From contig WGAW01000177.1 of assembly GCA_015494675.1 (NCBI GenBank), forward strand, positions 1 through 5,892: a DNA stretch of 5,892 bases, in the 5' to 3' direction. Under the pieces are notes generated by a model. It saw only the letters and a program-made list of their open reading frames with translations, had not been told where the DNA came from and did not search any database. Made by a program: the position numbers and the translations under genes. Below, one piece after another: positions 1 through 5,892 of this stretch. The stretch is from Hydrogenimonas sp. Lineage in GTDB: Bacteria > Campylobacterota > Campylobacteria > Campylobacterales > Hydrogenimonadaceae. How positions within the stretch are numbered: position 1 is the first letter of the stretch; each line of letters begins with the position of its first letter.

Positions 1-809
1 AGCTCGTCTTCAATTTTTAGCAGCGGGTCGCTCGGCGGCATTCTGAAAGCGGTAAGGTCGCAGTTGTCGAATATGTCATCCCGAAGCGTCACGAGCTCCC
101 TGCTTCTGTAGGCATCCTCTTTGTGTTTTATTAGCAGATTTTTTATGCGCTCCGGTTTTACCTCGTCTATATGTTCGTATATACCGTCAAGGGTCTTAAA
201 CTGTGTAAGCAGCTTTACCGCCGTCTTGGGCCCTATTCCCGGTACACCCGGAACGTTGTCGGAGCTGTCGCCTATGAGCGCCTGATAGTCGGTGAACTGA
301 CGCGGGTGTATGCCGTACTTCTCCTCGCACGCCTCTTCGTCAATCTCTATCTTTTTTATCGGGTCGAAAAGAACGACGTTTCTGTCGTCTATGAGCTGGT
401 AGAGGTCCTTGTCGTGGCTGACGATGCGCACCTTTATGCCCTGCTCTTTCGCGCACTTCACCATAGAGGCTATTACATCGTCGGCTTCGTAGTTTTCGAG
501 GCTCAGTTTCGAAAGCCCCATCTTCTCTATCCACTCTATAGCCACGGGAAGCTGTTTTTTAAGCTCCGGCGGTGCTTCGGGACGCTGCGCCTTGTAGTTC
601 GGGTCTATCTTCTGCCTGAAGCTCGGACCGGGTGCATCGAGCGCAAAGAGCAGATAGTCGGTAGGATACTCCTTCTCAAGGTTATGGATGAGATTTGCGA
701 ATCCAGTCAGCAGGCCTGTGGGGAACCCTTCGGAGTTTTTAAGAGGGGGCAGGGCGTAGAAACTTCTGAAAAAGAAGCCGAACGTATCTATTACTGTCAG
801 TATCTTCAT
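1..809 (-). CDS. polA: DNA polymerase I, N-terminal 5'-3' exonuclease part (partial, 3' end off left edge)
   Basis: DNA polymerase I removes RNA primers and fills gaps in replication and excision repair. The visible 269 codons form the 5'-3' exonuclease (FEN-like) domain. The protein starts MKILTVIDTFGFFFRSFYAL. Acidic metal-site residues of this family appear at D8, D58, E108/D110/D111 (NYEADDV) and D133/D135 (SHDKDL), followed by the helix-hairpin-helix core at 180-196 (GDSSDNVPGVPGIGPKT), with D181 and D184. All the exonuclease acidic residues I would expect are present, so this domain looks active. The frame is open to the left edge, where the 3'-5' exonuclose-like and polymerase domains would follow; a stand-alone exonuclease cannot be excluded, but the similarity and continued open frame favour full PolA. 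The ATG at 809 gives the standard N-terminus. It lies 4 bases after the HDOD stop codon with only a weak AGG as Shine-Dalgarno, so initiation probably relies on coupling to the upstream gene. Confidence 0.95.
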   Translation of the reverse strand, partial: MKILTVIDTFGFFFRSFYALPPLKNSEGFPTGLLTGFANLIHNLEKEYPTDYLLFALDAPGPSFRQKIDPNYKAQRPEAPPELKKQLPVAIEWIEKMGLSKLSLENYEADDVIASMVKCAKEQGIKVRIVSHDKDLYQLIDDRNVVLFDPIKKIEIDEEACEEKYGIHPRQFTDYQALIGDSSDNVPGVPGIGPKTAVKLLTQFKTLDGIYEHIDEVKPERIKNLLIKHKEDAYRSRELVTLRDDIFDNCDLTAFRMPPSDPLLKIEDE

Positions 810-813
810 TCGC

Positions 814-1632
814 CTAACTGTTCCAGCGCTGAACCAGGTCGTCCAAAACTTCGGCCAAACCCTCCTCTTCGTAGCCCGCTTTGAGCGCGAGATTGAGTGC
901 GCGCTTGCAGCTCTTTTCACTTAGCGGCTCTCTTACGTTAACCGCCTCCGAAGCGAATCTGAGAGCCCATGCATCGTCTCTGACGTTTACGTCGGCCTGG
1001 GTTGGGAGGTCGGACCAGCGTATAATGTCGCACGTCGTCGAATCGAACTCCCAGTGGGCCAGCATGGCGGCGCTTACCTCTGCGGTAGTTGTGTCGAGGT
1101 AGTTGCGCTCGGTCTCTCTTATATCCCACCCCGCATCGAGTTCGGCTTTGAAAGTCGCATCTTCACCCTCTCTTAACAGTTCGTCGGCGATGACGATCTT
1201 TCCGATCTCCTGCAAAAGAGCCAGCAGTCTTATCCTCTCGGCTTTGGAAGCATCGATCTTTCTCATCCACCCCTGAGCCAGCATGCTCTGAAACTGTGAA
1301 ACCTTCGCGAAAGCCTCACTCGAGATTCCGTAGGGCGAGAGGTTGGTACGGAGCATGTTCCGCACCGAAAGGTTCACCACCAGATCCTTCACGCTCTTCA
1401 ATCCGAGCAGAGATATGGCCTGTTCTACACTCGTGATCTCTTTTCTAAGGCCGTAAAACGCGGAGTTTAACAGCTTCAGAAGGTCGGCGACGACCATCGG
1501 ATCCTTCTCGACGATGGCGGCTACCGCCTTGACGTTGACATCGGCATCGGCATAAGCCTTCTCTATCTCTACCACCGTCTGGGGAAGAGGCGGCAGCGAG
1601 CTGATCCTTTCGACCAGTTTTGAGTTCATCAT
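814..1632 (-). CDS. HDOD domain-containing protein
   Basis: This 272-residue protein consists essentially of one HDOD domain, a non-enzymatic relative of HD phosphohydrolases found in bacterial signalling and regulatory proteins. Seen in sequence: the N-terminal SSLPPLPQTVVEIEKAY (11-27), the KDPMVVADLLKLLNSAFYG segment (43-61), the ISLLGLKSVKDLVVNLSV segment (73-90), and LLALLQEIGKIVIADEL (137-151). In the last of these the catalytic His-Asp of true HD enzymes is replaced by Gln141-Glu142. The later EVSAAMLAHWEF stretch (185-196) is also typical, but the following His-His seen in many relatives is Ser-Asp here, so catalysis is unlikely. There is no membrane segment and no attached GGDEF, EAL or receiver domain. 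Two adjacent ATGs (1632, 1629) are possible starts; AAAGG 7 bases before the first supports 1632. The gene ends 4 bases before polA, so the two are likely co-translated. The specific role is unknown. Confidence 0.88.
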   Translation of the reverse strand: MMNSKLVERISSLPPLPQTVVEIEKAYADADVNVKAVAAIVEKDPMVVADLLKLLNSAFYGLRKEITSVEQAISLLGLKSVKDLVVNLSVRNMLRTNLSPYGISSEAFAKVSQFQSMLAQGWMRKIDASKAERIRLLALLQEIGKIVIADELLREGEDATFKAELDAGWDIRETERNYLDTTTAEVSAAMLAHWEFDSTTCDIIRWSDLPTQADVNVRDDAWALRFASEAVNVREPLSEKSCKRALNLALKAGYEEEGLAEVLDDLVQRWNS

Positions 1633-1644
1633 TCTCCAACCTTT
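1633..1644 (-). promoter_or_regulatory. Ribosome-binding site of the HDOD gene
   Basis: On the minus strand the bases before the start read AAAGGTTGGAGA. AAAGG lies 7 bases from the ATG at 1632, and GGAG lies 4 bases from the second ATG at 1629. Either could serve; the spacing favours the first ATG. Confidence 0.6.
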
Positions 1645-1660
1645 GCATAGTTTTTGTTAA

Positions 1661-1694
1661 TCTGATATGATCATTAAACGGTCCGGCACGTCAA
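1661..1694 (-). promoter_or_regulatory. Possible promoter upstream of the HDOD-polA pair (weak)
   Basis: In the 83-base gap between the small membrane protein gene and the HDOD gene, the minus strand has TTGACG (1694-1689), like a -35 box, and an AT-rich stretch containing TTTAAT (1678-1673). The two are only 10 bases apart, so they are not a standard pair. A -10 at the usual distance would be the poor match ATCATA/TCATAT. Campylobacterota promoters often have a -10 without a clear -35, so TTTAAT alone could act. No terminator is visible in the gap, so read-through from upstream is equally possible. Confidence 0.25.
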
Positions 1695-1715
1695 AAGGAA
1701 ATTCGAAGTGTAACC

Positions 1716-2126
1716 CTATGAACCGAACTTGACATTTCCGGGTGAGTCGCGGCGTTTGGCCCTCTTTCTGGCCGCTTCGCGATTGAACGAAAATATACTG
1801 TATATCGCCCACACCAGAAACATCGAAGCGAGTATTTCGTAACCGATGGCCCATAGCATGAAAAAGCTTATGAAATCTCCGTTTATGATCACCGTGAAGA
1901 GGTCACTTATGCTACCTTTGGCGGATATTACCAGCATGACGAGCGTACCGGTAATGTATGGAGCGAAAATGAAATATAGAGCCGCTTTTATATAGGCATA
2001 TTTCGGATCGCCTCCGACAAGGTCGGCTACCGTCATCTGCTGATGCAGAAAATCGCCGTGGTTCTCGTAGAGCACCTCTCGGTATTTGGGCATCGATTTA
2101 TAGAATTTTGTCTTTTTTGCAGCCAT
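1716..2126 (-). CDS. Small membrane protein of unknown function
   Basis: I do not recognise this 136-residue protein. It has a basic, polar N-terminus (MAAKKTKFYKSMPKYREV), then a soluble stretch to about residue 43. Hydrophobic segments follow at about 45-68 (around YFIFAPYITGTLVMLVISA) and about 76-114 (around FISFFMLWAIGYEILASM, long enough for one or two helices), so there are two or three membrane helices. The tail is strongly basic (NREAARKRAKRR), consistent with a cytoplasmic C-terminus by the positive-inside rule. The ATG at 2126 is preferred because AGGAA sits 4 bases before it; an in-frame TTG at 2141 would add five residues but lacks its own ribosome-binding site. A promoter-like site lies just upstream, while the gap downstream to the HDOD gene is 83 bases, so it may be transcribed alone or with HDOD-polA. 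Nothing in the sequence points to a transporter or enzyme family. Confidence 0.75.
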   Translation of the reverse strand: MAAKKTKFYKSMPKYREVLYENHGDFLHQQMTVADLVGGDPKYAYIKAALYFIFAPYITGTLVMLVISAKGSISDLFTVIINGDFISFFMLWAIGYEILASMFLVWAIYSIFSFNREAARKRAKRRDSPGNVKFGS

Positions 2127-2130
2127 GTCG

Positions 2131-2135
2131 TTCCT
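2131..2135 (-). promoter_or_regulatory. Ribosome-binding site deciding the start of the small membrane protein
   Basis: AGGAA on the minus strand lies 4 bases before the ATG at 2126. It falls inside the extension that would be coded if the upstream TTG (2141) were used, so it argues for the shorter 136-residue form. Confidence 0.6.
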
Positions 2136-2183
2136 GTTCAACTACTCATAGTCTAGCTATCCGTCTTATTTGAATGATCACAT

Positions 2184-2192
2184 ATTGTATCA
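2184..2192 (-). promoter_or_regulatory. Extended -10 promoter-like element before the small membrane protein gene
   Basis: The minus strand reads TGATACAAT, matching the extended -10 pattern TGnTAnAAT (TACAAT hexamer), within a 112-base gap. No good -35 is present at 16-18 bases upstream, as is common for the housekeeping sigma factor in Campylobacterota. Transcription would start near 2177, giving a leader of about 50 bases before the ATG at 2126. Confidence 0.5.
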
Positions 2193-2238
2193 TAAAACAT
2201 TGTCTTCCCGATACCCGTTTATACGCCCGCCGATCTCT

Positions 2239-3714
2239 CTATGCGCATCTGTCCGTCCGGGAAGATTCGACATACCCGGACTGAAACATCTTCCTCTTCT
2301 TCTCCGAAAGCATGGCGGCGAGAACTTCGAAAAGCTTTTCGCTGGCAGCCTCCATCGCTTCGAACTTCTCTATAATGATCTGCTGATTGCGACGGTCGAG
2401 CGACTCGTGTGCGAGAAGAATCGACTCGTTGGCGTTTCTATGCACCTCTTCATGCGGCTGTGCTACCAGCGCATAAGCCTTGGTATCTCCGAAACGCTCT
2501 TTCGCATCCTCCAGATACCATCGTCCCAGGCGGCACTTGTCCGATCCGCTCAAAACCTCGCCGCTCTGGCGTAGAACCTCCCTGAATGCCCGCGATTTGA
2601 AGAGAATGTGGTCAATCTGTATCAGTATGACCATCATGAGATCCTCTTTCTCTTTGGTTATCAGGCTCACCTCGTTCGACTCCTTGTTGAAAAGCTCCAG
2701 AGTCTGCCTGAAGCGCTCCATCGACTCCATCGAGTCCTGAGCTATCTCGTTCATGAGAATCGCCTGCTCCTTAATGCCGCCGCTCTCCTGTTGTAGGGTC
2801 TGAATCGATATCGCGATCTCCTGCGTAGCCTTCTGAGTGCGCTCGGCAAGTTTTCGTACCTCGTCGGCCACCACCGCGAAACCGCGGCCGTGCTCCCCTG
2901 CCCTGGCGGCTTCTACAGCCGCGTTCAGCGCCAACAGATTCGTCTGTTCGGCGATATCTTTTATGAGTGTGACTATAGCGGTGATCTCCTGCGCCCTCTC
3001 GTTGAGAAGGTCTACCGCCGTATCGTTTCCGGCTATATGTTCCCTAAGCTCTTCGAGCCTCATGACCACATCTTTGACCTCTTCCATACTCTTGTTTGAA
3101 AGATCGGCCGTACTTGCCGCCTTTTCGCTCGTACTCTTCAGCTCTTCAGAAGCCTGAGCCAGCTCCTCCTGAATATATGCGAAACTCTCCTGCAGCTGTT
3201 TTCCGGTCTGCCCGAGTCTTCTTGTATAACCGTCTTTTTCGGCCTTCTTGTAGTTCTCGTGCATGGAGTCTATAGCTCTGTTGATCAGCTTCGCCGATCT
3301 CTTGAACGAGAGATTGAGCCCCGTCGGATTCACCCTTCTATAGAACCTGTTCTCTCCGGCATACTCTATGGAGGTGTTGAGTTCGCGAACGAACGTCTCC
3401 ACCTGGTCGAGCAGGTTGTTCAGATTCCAGGCCAGACGCCCGAGCGCCCCTTTTTCTCCGATATGTGTCAGCCTGCTTTCGAAGTTTCCTTCCAGTGCGT
3501 CTTTCAAAACACCCTCTATCCGCTCTATCTCACGCTCTATCCGAACGGCGCAGCGGTATGTTCCGCCGCACAGAAGCATAAGCGAGGCCAATAGGATCAG
3601 CAGCGGCACCTTCGCTCCGCAGAGGGCTACAGCCGACGCAAAAGCCGCCGCGATTAGGGCACCGGATGCGAAAATGAGATATCTGAGCTTAGAGAGAGTG
3701 GATAAATTCGTCAT
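2239..3714 (-). CDS. Methyl-accepting chemotaxis protein with HAMP region and C-terminal CZB domain, no periplasmic sensor
   Basis: This 491-residue chemoreceptor would signal through CheW/CheA to the flagellar motor. Two hydrophobic helices (about 10-33 and 36-53) are joined by a loop of only a few residues, so there is no periplasmic ligand-binding domain. A HAMP-like segment follows (about 55-115, with [13 protein letters not shown]), then a second related unit (about 119-155, with [19 protein letters not shown]). The conserved signalling hairpin tip spans about 251-300 ([20 protein letters not shown], then [20 protein letters not shown]). The C-terminus (about 364-470) is a chemoreceptor zinc-binding (CZB) domain: candidate zinc ligands are H369 (IDHILFK), C394 (CRLGRWY), H421 and H425 (PHEEVH). 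CZB domains in other bacteria bind zinc and have been linked to zinc and oxidant (HOCl) sensing. The ATG at 3714 overlaps the end of the PAS gene by 26 bases and has a strong AGGGAGG 9 bases upstream. Likely function: energy, redox or zinc-linked taxis together with the PAS protein (inference). Confidence 0.95.
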   Translation of the reverse strand: MTNLSTLSKLRYLIFASGALIAAAFASAVALCGAKVPLLILLASLMLLCGGTYRCAVRIEREIERIEGVLKDALEGNFESRLTHIGEKGALGRLAWNLNNLLDQVETFVRELNTSIEYAGENRFYRRVNPTGLNLSFKRSAKLINRAIDSMHENYKKAEKDGYTRRLGQTGKQLQESFAYIQEELAQASEELKSTSEKAASTADLSNKSMEEVKDVVMRLEELREHIAGNDTAVDLLNERAQEITAIVTLIKDIAEQTNLLALNAAVEAARAGEHGRGFAVVADEVRKLAERTQKATQEIAISIQTLQQESGGIKEQAILMNEIAQDSMESMERFRQTLELFNKESNEVSLITKEKEDLMMVILIQIDHILFKSRAFREVLRQSGEVLSGSDKCRLGRWYLEDAKERFGDTKAYALVAQPHEEVHRNANESILLAHESLDRRNQQIIIEKFEAMEAASEKLFEVLAAMLSEKKRKMFQSGYVESSRTDRCA

Positions 3715-4195
3715 AAGTCACATCCTCCCTTTTCAGCATCTCGTCTATCATCTTTTTCGAAGCGTCCATACCGCCGCGGCGTTCTATCTGCAGAAGATCC
3801 CTGTATAGGGGCTCGACCTTCTGAAGTTTGGATCTATCCGGAGACCTTCTGACGGAGAAGTAGCCGACTATTTTGCCGTTTACGGGATCGTACGACGGCG
3901 TGACGGTTGCAAGAACCCAGTAGAATGAGCCGTCTTTTGCAAGATTCTTGACATAGGCGTTGACCTCTTCCCCGGCCTGTATGCCGTCCCACAATATCTT
4001 GAAAACGGCTTTTGGCATGTCGGGATGTCTTATGATACTGTGGGGAGCTCCAAGAAGCTCTTCTTCACTGTATCCGCTTATATCTATGAACCTCTCGTTC
4101 CCGTAGGTGATTTTGCCTCTCGTATCTGTTTTCGATACCAGTATCTCGTCATCTTTCAGAAACTTCTCTCTATCTATCGGCTCAGGCCTTCTCAT
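3689..4195 (-). CDS. Aer/CetB-type PAS domain sensor protein
   Basis: This soluble 168-residue protein is a single PAS domain plus a short C-terminal helix-rich tail. It resembles the FAD-binding PAS of E. coli Aer and CetB of Campylobacter. Visible: [20 protein letters not shown] (23-42), the hallmark [12 protein letters not shown] (54-65), W69, AYVKN (80-84), [14 protein letters not shown] (88-101) and [11 protein letters not shown] (109-119). The RHPDMPKA block is the part of Aer associated with flavin binding, so a redox-sensing FAD is likely, though not proven by sequence. There is no membrane or signalling domain of its own, so it must act through a partner. The obvious one is the MCP, whose start it overlaps by 26 bases. 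The ATG at 4195 has AAGGAG 9 bases upstream and follows the uvrA stop by 50 bases with no clear terminator. CetB/CetA form such a two-protein energy-taxis receptor in Campylobacter jejuni; orthology here is inferred, not shown. Confidence 0.92.
   Translation of the reverse strand: MRRPEPIDREKFLKDDEILVSKTDTRGKITYGNERFIDISGYSEEELLGAPHSIIRHPDMPKAVFKILWDGIQAGEEVNAYVKNLAKDGSFYWVLATVTPSYDPVNGKIVGYFSVRRSPDRSKLQKVEPLYRDLLQIERRGGMDASKKMIDEMLKREDVTYDEFIHSL
3724..3730 (-). promoter_or_regulatory. Ribosome-binding site of the MCP, embedded in the PAS gene
   Basis: AGGGAGG on the minus strand lies 9 bases before the MCP ATG at 3714 and upstream of the PAS stop codon (TAA at 3691-3689). Its strength and spacing fix the MCP start and confirm that the 26-base overlap is real rather than a choice of too early a start. 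Confidence 0.8.
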
Positions 4196-4204
4196 CCCCC
4201 TCTT

Positions 4205-4210
4205 CTCCTT
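4205..4210 (-). promoter_or_regulatory. Ribosome-binding site of the PAS gene
   Basis: AAGGAG on the minus strand, 9 bases before the ATG at 4195, in the 50-base gap after uvrA. A TATAAG string overlaps it but is too close to the start to be a useful -10. Confidence 0.65.
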
Positions 4211-4245
4211 ATACAGTGATGTTTCGTGTACAGGGCGGGGACGGT

Positions 4246-5892
4246 TCAGAGTTTCAGTTCCCTTTTAAGAAACTCCCCCGTATAGCTCCCCGTCTTTTCG
4301 TGATTCGCCGCAACCTCTTCGGGTCGCCCTTCGGCAATGATCCGACCGCCCTTGTCGCCTCCTTCGGGGCCCATGTCTATGATGTAGTCGGCGTTCTTGA
4401 TCATATCGAGGTTGTGCTCTATCACAAGTACACTGTTACCCAAATCGGTCAAATGGTGCAGAACTTTAGTCAGACGGTCCACATCGGCGAAGTGCAGGCC
4501 GGTAGTCGGCTCGTCGAGAATATATAGAGTGTTTCCGGTATCTTTGCGACTGAGCTCTTTGGCGAGCTTGATTCTCTGTGCTTCACCTCCGGAGAGAGTA
4601 ACGGCATTCTGACCGAGGGTTATATAGCCTAGCCCCACATCGTGAAGGGTCTTTAGCTTCGAAAATATTTTCGGAATATGCTCGAAAAAGTGCAGCGCCT
4701 CGTCGACGCTCATCGCGAGCACATCCGCGATATTTTTGCCTTTGTAGCGGATCTCGAGTGTCTGGGGATTGTAGCGCTTGCCTTTGCAGGAGTCGCACTT
4801 TACCATGATGTCGGGCAGAAAGTGCATCTCTATCTTTATCTCCCCCTCGCCCTGGCACTTTTCGCAGCGCCCTCCCTTGACGTTGAAGCTGAAGCGACCC
4901 GGTTTGTAACCGCGTATCTGCGCCTCCTTCGTTTTTGCAAAGAGCGCTCTTATTTCGTCCATCACTCCGGTATACGTGGCAGGATTGGACCTGGGCGTTC
5001 GGCCTATCGGGCTCTGGTCCAGATAGATCACCTTGTCCAGGCTCTCCAGGCCCGTTATCTCCACGCCGTCGACCTTTTGCACCTTTTTCGCGCGGTTTAG
5101 CATCTCTTTGGCCGTAGGCAGCAGCGTCTGAAGAATAAGAGAACTCTTTCCGCTGCCGCTGACTCCGGTGATACAGACGAAGTTTCGAAGGGGTATTTTC
5201 GCGTTCAATCCCCGTATATTGTTGATATTGACATTCTTTATCTCGAGCCACTCCTTCTGTGGCCGTCCATGGAAATATTCGATCTTTTTGCGCTCCGTCA
5301 GGTAGTCGGCCGTCAGTGTATCGGACTTTTTCAGATCTTCAAGGGTTCCGGCAAAGACGACCTCACCGCCGAATCGTCCCGCACCCGGGCCTATATCTAC
5401 GATGAAGTCCGCCGCCTCTATCGTCTCTTTGTCGTGTTCGACGACTATGACGCTGTTGCCCTTTTGCTGCAGCGACTTCAGAGTGCGGATAAGCTTTTGG
5501 GTATCGCGCTCGTGCAGGCCGATGCTCGGCTCGTCGAGAACATACATCACCCCCGTCAGGCCGCTTCCTATCTGGCTGGCTATACGGATGCGCTGCGCCT
5601 CTCCCCCGCTTATCGTCCTGGCGTCTCTGCCGAGCGTCAGGTAACCAAGACCGACATCGTAGAGGAAAAAGAGCCTCTCCCGGATCTCTTTCAGAATCGG
5701 CGCGGCAATCGTCTTCTGCTGTTTCGAAAGTGATTCGAAGTTGCTCTCGTCACGGAAAAAGGAGTAACACTCCTCTATCGGCATATCGATAATCTCGGCT
5801 ATCGTTTTGCCTCCGACCTTAACGGCGAGAGATTCCGGTTTTAGCCTGTGGCCTCCGCAGCTGTCGCACACCTTTTCGGTCATATACTCCCC
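4246..5892 (-). CDS. uvrA: Excinuclease ABC subunit UvrA, C-terminal part (5' end off right edge)
   Basis: UvrA is the damage-recognition ATPase of nucleotide excision repair and loads UvrB on damaged DNA. The visible 548 residues are the C-terminal part of a protein usually about 940 long; the frame is open through the right edge. An ATG at 5883 lies within the conserved region and is not the real start. In order: a CDSCGG pair (fragment residues 9-14) at a site that contributes to a zinc module in UvrA structures; the first ABC signature SGGEAQ (5593-5610); the first Walker B ([10 protein letters not shown]) and VVEHD; the second Walker [10 protein letters not shown] (5140-5166); [16 protein letters not shown]; the C-terminal zinc finger CEKC-x19-CDSC (4855-4866 and 4786-4797); the second SGGEAQ (4576-4593); the second Walker B ([14 protein letters not shown]) and VIEHN. 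All nucleotide-binding and zinc residues seen are intact, with no frameshift. The TGA stop is 50 bases before the PAS gene. Confidence 0.98.
   Translation of the reverse strand, partial: GEYMTEKVCDSCGGHRLKPESLAVKVGGKTIAEIIDMPIEECYSFFRDESNFESLSKQQKTIAAPILKEIRERLFFLYDVGLGYLTLGRDARTISGGEAQRIRIASQIGSGLTGVMYVLDEPSIGLHERDTQKLIRTLKSLQQKGNSVIVVEHDKETIEAADFIVDIGPGAGRFGGEVVFAGTLEDLKKSDTLTADYLTERKKIEYFHGRPQKEWLEIKNVNINNIRGLNAKIPLRNFVCITGVSGSGKSSLILQTLLPTAKEMLNRAKKVQKVDGVEITGLESLDKVIYLDQSPIGRTPRSNPATYTGVMDEIRALFAKTKEAQIRGYKPGRFSFNVKGGRCEKCQGEGEIKIEMHFLPDIMVKCDSCKGKRYNPQTLEIRYKGKNIADVLAMSVDEALHFFEHIPKIFSKLKTLHDVGLGYITLGQNAVTLSGGEAQRIKLAKELSRKDTGNTLYILDEPTTGLHFADVDRLTKVLHHLTDLGNSVLVIEHNLDMIKNADYIIDMGPEGGDKGGRIIAEGRPEEVAANHEKTGSYTGEFLKRELKL

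Noticed and set aside
171..884. A 237-codon open frame on the plus strand opposite polA
   Set aside because: It is antisense to a clear polA exonuclease frame with all metal-site residues in place; its protein has no recognisable motif and its composition is that of a reverse complement of coding sequence.
1667..1674. ATGATCAT palindrome in the HDOD upstream gap, with ATGATCA also at 2174-2180 before the small membrane protein gene
   Set aside because: It looked like a shared operator, but TGATCA also occurs inside coding regions here (for example in uvrA near 4399), so two short matches are not evidence of a regulator site.
2138..2149. A three-codon upstream mini-ORF (ATG AGT AGT TGA) just before the small membrane protein gene
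   Set aside because: It has no ribosome-binding site and could easily arise by chance in a short leader.
2127..2238. Search for a terminator after the MCP gene in the 112-base gap
   Set aside because: No stem-loop followed by a T run is visible on the minus strand; only the extended -10 element stands out.
3368..3808. A 146-codon plus-strand frame across the PAS/MCP junction
   Set aside because: It is Ser/Arg-rich shadow sequence opposite two well-supported genes and has no domain features.
4583..5251. A 222-codon minus-strand open frame inside uvrA
   Set aside because: It is the shifted frame of uvrA: low-complexity, Arg/Gln-rich, no family features, while the uvrA frame is fully conserved.
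4506..5540. Fifteen identical bases at 4506-4520 and 5526-5540
   Set aside because: They encode the LDEP Walker B motif in each of UvrA's two ATPase halves, so the repeat reflects the family's internal duplication.

Overview
All recognisable genes lie on the minus strand, so the window is best read from its right end to its left. Gene order in transcription sense is uvrA (C-terminal ~58%, its 5' end lies beyond the right edge), an Aer/CetB-type PAS sensor, a membrane chemoreceptor (MCP) with a C-terminal CZB domain, a small unknown membrane protein, an HDOD-domain protein, and the first ~270 codons of polA (running off the left edge). Coding density is very high. The largest gap is about 112 bases, and there are no RNA genes, insertion sequences, CRISPR arrays or convincing terminators.

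The organism is most likely a member of the Campylobacterota (formerly Epsilonproteobacteria) with fairly high GC (about half by eye), in the style of Sulfurovum, Nitratifractor or Hydrogenimonas. The basis is the PolA N-terminus (MKILTVIDTFGFFFRSFYAL type), the split PAS + MCP arrangement reminiscent of Campylobacter CetB/CetA, and frequent ATA isoleucine codons. Genus cannot be fixed from this sequence.

Right part (4246-5892): excision-repair ATPase UvrA, with both ABC signature motifs, the second Walker A, both Walker B motifs and the C-terminal zinc finger visible. Fifty bases downstream begins the PAS protein (3689-4195), whose last 26 bases overlap the start of the MCP gene (2239-3714) in another frame. 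The MCP ribosome-binding site sits inside the PAS coding sequence. The MCP has two membrane helices and almost no periplasmic part, so its input must come from inside the cell or membrane: probably the separate PAS protein (redox/energy state) and its own CZB domain (zinc or oxidant related).

Left part (1-2238): an extended -10 promoter-like site precedes a 136-residue membrane protein of unknown function. After an 83-base gap comes an HDOD protein whose stop codon is 4 bases from the polA start, suggesting translational coupling of a signalling-type protein to DNA polymerase I.

No wholly new system is evident. The points most worth following are the overlapping PAS/CZB-receptor pair and the HDOD-polA coupling.
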